DNA from: DATKMG01 sp035541995
GTDB lineage: Bacteria; Acidobacteriota; Terriglobia; Versatilivoradales; Versatilivoraceae
Direction of reading: 5' to 3'
DNA: 7,800 bases
Assembly: GCA_035541995.1 (NCBI GenBank)
Contig: DATKMG010000377.1
Location: 1 to 7,800, forward strand
This document shows positions 6,701 to 7,800 of the stretch, piece after piece. A model generated the notes under the pieces. It was not told the origin of the DNA. It was given only the letters and a program-made list of their open reading frames with translations, and did no database searches. The number at the start of each line of letters is the position of its first letter. Positions within the stretch are counted from its first letter, which is position 1. Position numbers and translations under genes: made by a program.

Positions 6701-7122
6701 TTCCTCCACCTTCCCTGGTCACATTTGATGCGCCTGATCGGGAAAAATGCACGGCTCGGCGGGCCCGCACCAACACGCCGCTTCAAGCCCTGGTGTTGCT
6801 CAATGACCCGACTTACGTTGAGGCTGCCCGTGGTCTGGCCCAACTGGCATTAACCCAAGCCGGCAAAGATCCTGTCGAGAGGGTTCGTTATGCGTTCCGA
6901 ATGGCAACGGCCCGCTTTCCGGATTCCAAGGAACTGAGGATTCTGCAGGATACTCTTAGTCAACAGCTCGCAGATTACCGTCGACAGGACAAGGCTGCCA
7001 CGCGCCTGCTGAAAGTTGGTGAATTGCCCACGAGCCCGAACCTGGATCCCGTCGAACTGGCAGCCTGGACGACTGTCGCGAGCATCATCCTTAATCTTGA
7101 CGAGACCATTACGAAGGAGTGA
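3799..7122 (+). CDS. Secreted PSCyt1/DUF1549/LamG/DUF1553 planctomycete protein
   Basis: A 1107-residue exported protein with a signal peptide (K2/R3/R7, hydrophobic residues 9-21). In order it shows: a planctomycete cytochrome c domain (about 38-130) with heme motif CYTCH at 51-55 and M107 as a possible distal ligand; DUF1549 (about 155-365) with CARCHDHKYDP at 339-349, a second CxxCH typical of the domain; a coiled-coil-prone stretch (385-420); a LamG/concanavalin-like domain (about 433-650); an acidic low-complexity segment (670-700); a second coiled coil (695-745); and DUF1553 (about 785-1050), ending in the characteristic LNLDETITKE tail. Families of this type are abundant in planctomycetes, but their reaction is not established; electron transfer linked to glycan binding or breakdown is inference. 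The start is GTG at 3799, with a weak GGGGG upstream; it is the start that yields a proper signal peptide. DUF1501 follows after four bases. No frameshift is seen. Confidence 0.95.
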   Translation: MKRGVLRNILLSSLTVSLFIASHSGRVTLAEQTQPRVDFDRDIRPILSDNCYTCHGPDEKQRMVDFRLDTKEGVFADRGGYQVIVPGKASASRLYQKISAKSEEDRMPPPDSGRKLTAKQIELIGSWIDQGARWQTHWAFDPPRRPPLPDVKNGGWSRNPIDRFVLARLEHEGLNPSPEADRTILLRRVTLDLTGLPPTPAELDAFLNDKSPDSYERRVDQLLGSTRYGERMAMQWLDLARYADTHGYHIDSLREMWHYRDWVIDAFNRNMPFDQFTIEQLAGDLLPNATLPQKIATGFNRNHMINFEGGAIPEEYHNEYVVDRVEATSNTWMGLTMGCARCHDHKYDPIKQEEFYRFYAFFNTVPEKGLDGQKGNAGPILQLPSPKQQSQLDELKHAIAEKEAILPEKEISALQIEWEKTRPATLLAAPTAGLVAHYSFEGDLNDDSGHCSPGKLIKGEVVYDFGAVAKGVVFDGETSVSFEKPGILQKDHPFSVAMWLDPYGLEIGPNGVGVLQALNGPQERKGFEVLLDETVKLPRQRKGMYILFRLAHQLPGNAIQFRTREPIVEDSWFSLLFTYDGSGRAGGVRLYLDGKPKEIQVVEDSLTGSIETSASLQIGNKNLSKPYKGGLDDLCIYDRVLSSEEIRNLAILSPVRSMLAEVSGKPIKNIEEPKVDAEEQEEDLDKDLEAEKPKESKLERQLKASHDKLREYFLTYEAPQALRQTYADLKRLREQKEELEEQIPTTMVMKEMQKPRETYVLARGDYRNKGKKVSPGVPSCLPPFPKDLPVNRLGLARWLVGPSHPLTARVAVNRFWQNYFGMGLVKTAEDFGSQGEPPSHPELLDWLATEFVRNGWDIKAMQRLIVTSATYRQSSRVTKELVERDPENRLLARGARFRLPAETVRDNALSIGGLLDSRVGGPSVYPYQPKGLWEEMAFGGVFSGQSYTPSEGQDLYRRSMYTIWKRTVPPPSLVTFDAPDREKCTARRARTNTPLQALVLLNDPTYVEAARGLAQLALTQAGKDPVERVRYAFRMATARFPDSKELRILQDTLSQQLADYRRQDKAATRLLKVGELPTSPNLDPVELAAWTTVASIILNLDETITKE
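7114..7119 (+). promoter_or_regulatory. Shine-Dalgarno for DUF1501 inside the PSCyt gene's last codons
   Basis: AAGGAG is formed by the final Lys-Glu codons of the upstream gene and lies seven bases before TTG 7127. It decides the unusual start and implies translational coupling. Confidence 0.7.
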
Positions 7123-7126
7123 GACC

Positions 7127-7800
7127 TTGGACCTTGAAAGGGAATTCAAACTGTTGTTGACCCGTCGGCAGTTTTTTGGGCGGACCAGTGTGGGTATTGG
7201 CACCGCAGCTTTGACCTCCTTGCTGGCACCCAATGCATTTTCACAGGAAGCGAACTTCAACCCCAAGACTGGTGGTTTGCTGGGTTTGCCTCATTTTGCG
7301 CCAAAGGCCAAAAGGGTTATTTTCCTGCACCAGTCGGGTGCGCCATCGCAGATGGAATTGTTTGATTATAAGCCCGCCCTCAAAAAGCTTCACGGGACCG
7401 AACTCCCTGACTCTGTGCGGAATGGCCAGCGCATTACGGGGATGACTTCGGGACAGGATTCTTTCCCGGTTGTTTCGTCTATCTTCAAATTCAACCAGTA
7501 CGGTAAATCGGGAACCTGGCTCAGTGAGTTGCTGCCATACACAGGAAAAGTCGTCGATAACATCGCCATCATTAAGACGATGAACACCGATGCTATCAAC
7601 CACGATCCGGCAATAACCTTCATCCAAACGGGTTTCCAACAACCGGGCCGGCCCAGCATGGGATCCTGGGTCAGCTATGGATTGGGCAGTGAAAATCAAA
7701 ACTTGCCGGCATTTGTGGTGCTGATCTCGCAGGCCAATGCCTTGAACGTTGACCAGCCCCTGTTTTCCCGCCTATGGAGCAGCGGCTTTCTCCCCTCCAA
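7127..7800 (+). CDS. DUF1501 family protein with twin-arginine signal, 3' end outside window
   Basis: The first 224 residues of a protein that continues past the right edge; full-length members are usually around 450-500 residues. It starts at TTG, four bases after the upstream stop, with AAGGAG seven bases before it. The next in-frame ATG (7352-7354) would remove the export signal and a conserved motif. Residues 12-19 (TRRQFFGR) followed by a mild hydrophobic stretch and APNAFS form a twin-arginine signal. Conserved family features follow: GLPHFAPKAKRVIFLHQSGA (53-72), SQMELFDYKP (74-83) and the INHDPA motif (157-162). DUF1501 belongs to the alkaline phosphatase/sulfatase-like fold, in which such His/Asp residues may bind metal, but no reaction is established for it. 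The tight coupling to a PSCyt/DUF1553 gene is the standard arrangement and suggests that the two act together outside the cytoplasm. No frameshift is seen. Confidence 0.93.
   Translation, partial: MDLEREFKLLLTRRQFFGRTSVGIGTAALTSLLAPNAFSQEANFNPKTGGLLGLPHFAPKAKRVIFLHQSGAPSQMELFDYKPALKKLHGTELPDSVRNGQRITGMTSGQDSFPVVSSIFKFNQYGKSGTWLSELLPYTGKVVDNIAIIKTMNTDAINHDPAITFIQTGFQQPGRPSMGSWVSYGLGSENQNLPAFVVLISQANALNVDQPLFSRLWSSGFLPS

Noticed and set aside
7241..7699. 152-codon ORF opposite the DUF1501 gene
   Set aside because: The plus strand here encodes recognisable DUF1501 motifs, so this is an antisense shadow.

Overview
This window most likely comes from a bacterium of the Planctomycetota/Verrucomicrobiota (PVC) group. 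The clearest evidence is the tandem pair on the right: a secreted protein built from the planctomycete cytochrome c (PSCyt1), DUF1549 and DUF1553 domains, followed at once by a DUF1501 protein. PVC bacteria carry such pairs in many copies. The secreted GH97 glycosidase on the left fits the polysaccharide-degrading lifestyle of the same group. This placement rests on recognised protein families, since no rRNA or marker gene is present.

Layout. Positions 1-231 hold, on the minus strand, a coding-looking stretch that runs off the left edge and lacks a clear 5' end. I cannot name its product. Positions 375-2363 (minus) encode a complete 662-residue GH97 enzyme with a signal peptide, a strong Shine-Dalgarno and the catalytic residues of the retaining, alpha-galactosidase-like branch. 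Positions 2364-3798 are a 1.4-kb divergent spacer without a convincing gene. It is rich in dyad symmetry: an 18-bp perfect inverted repeat, a 10-bp near-continuous palindrome, a GC-rich hairpin, and a probable 256-bp MITE-like element with perfect 15-bp terminal inverted repeats and apparent 9-bp target duplications. Positions 3799-7122 (plus) encode the 1107-residue PSCyt1/DUF1549/LamG/DUF1553 protein. Positions 7127-7800 (plus) encode the first 224 residues of the DUF1501 protein, which begins at TTG and continues beyond the right edge.

How the genes may work together. The PSCyt and DUF1501 genes form a tight, probably translationally coupled operon: the ribosome-binding site of the second is made by the last two sense codons of the first. 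Both products should be exported, the first by a Sec-type signal and the second by a twin-arginine signal. The biochemical job of this pair is not established. The LamG domain and the neighbouring alpha-galactosidase-type enzyme suggest a role in glycan capture or breakdown at the cell surface or in the periplasm, but that is inference. The GH97 gene is transcribed divergently and need not share regulation with the pair.

I do not see a clearly new enzymatic system here. The less ordinary signals lie in the spacer (the mobile-element footprint and dyads) and in the unidentified, apparently truncated coding fragment at the left edge.
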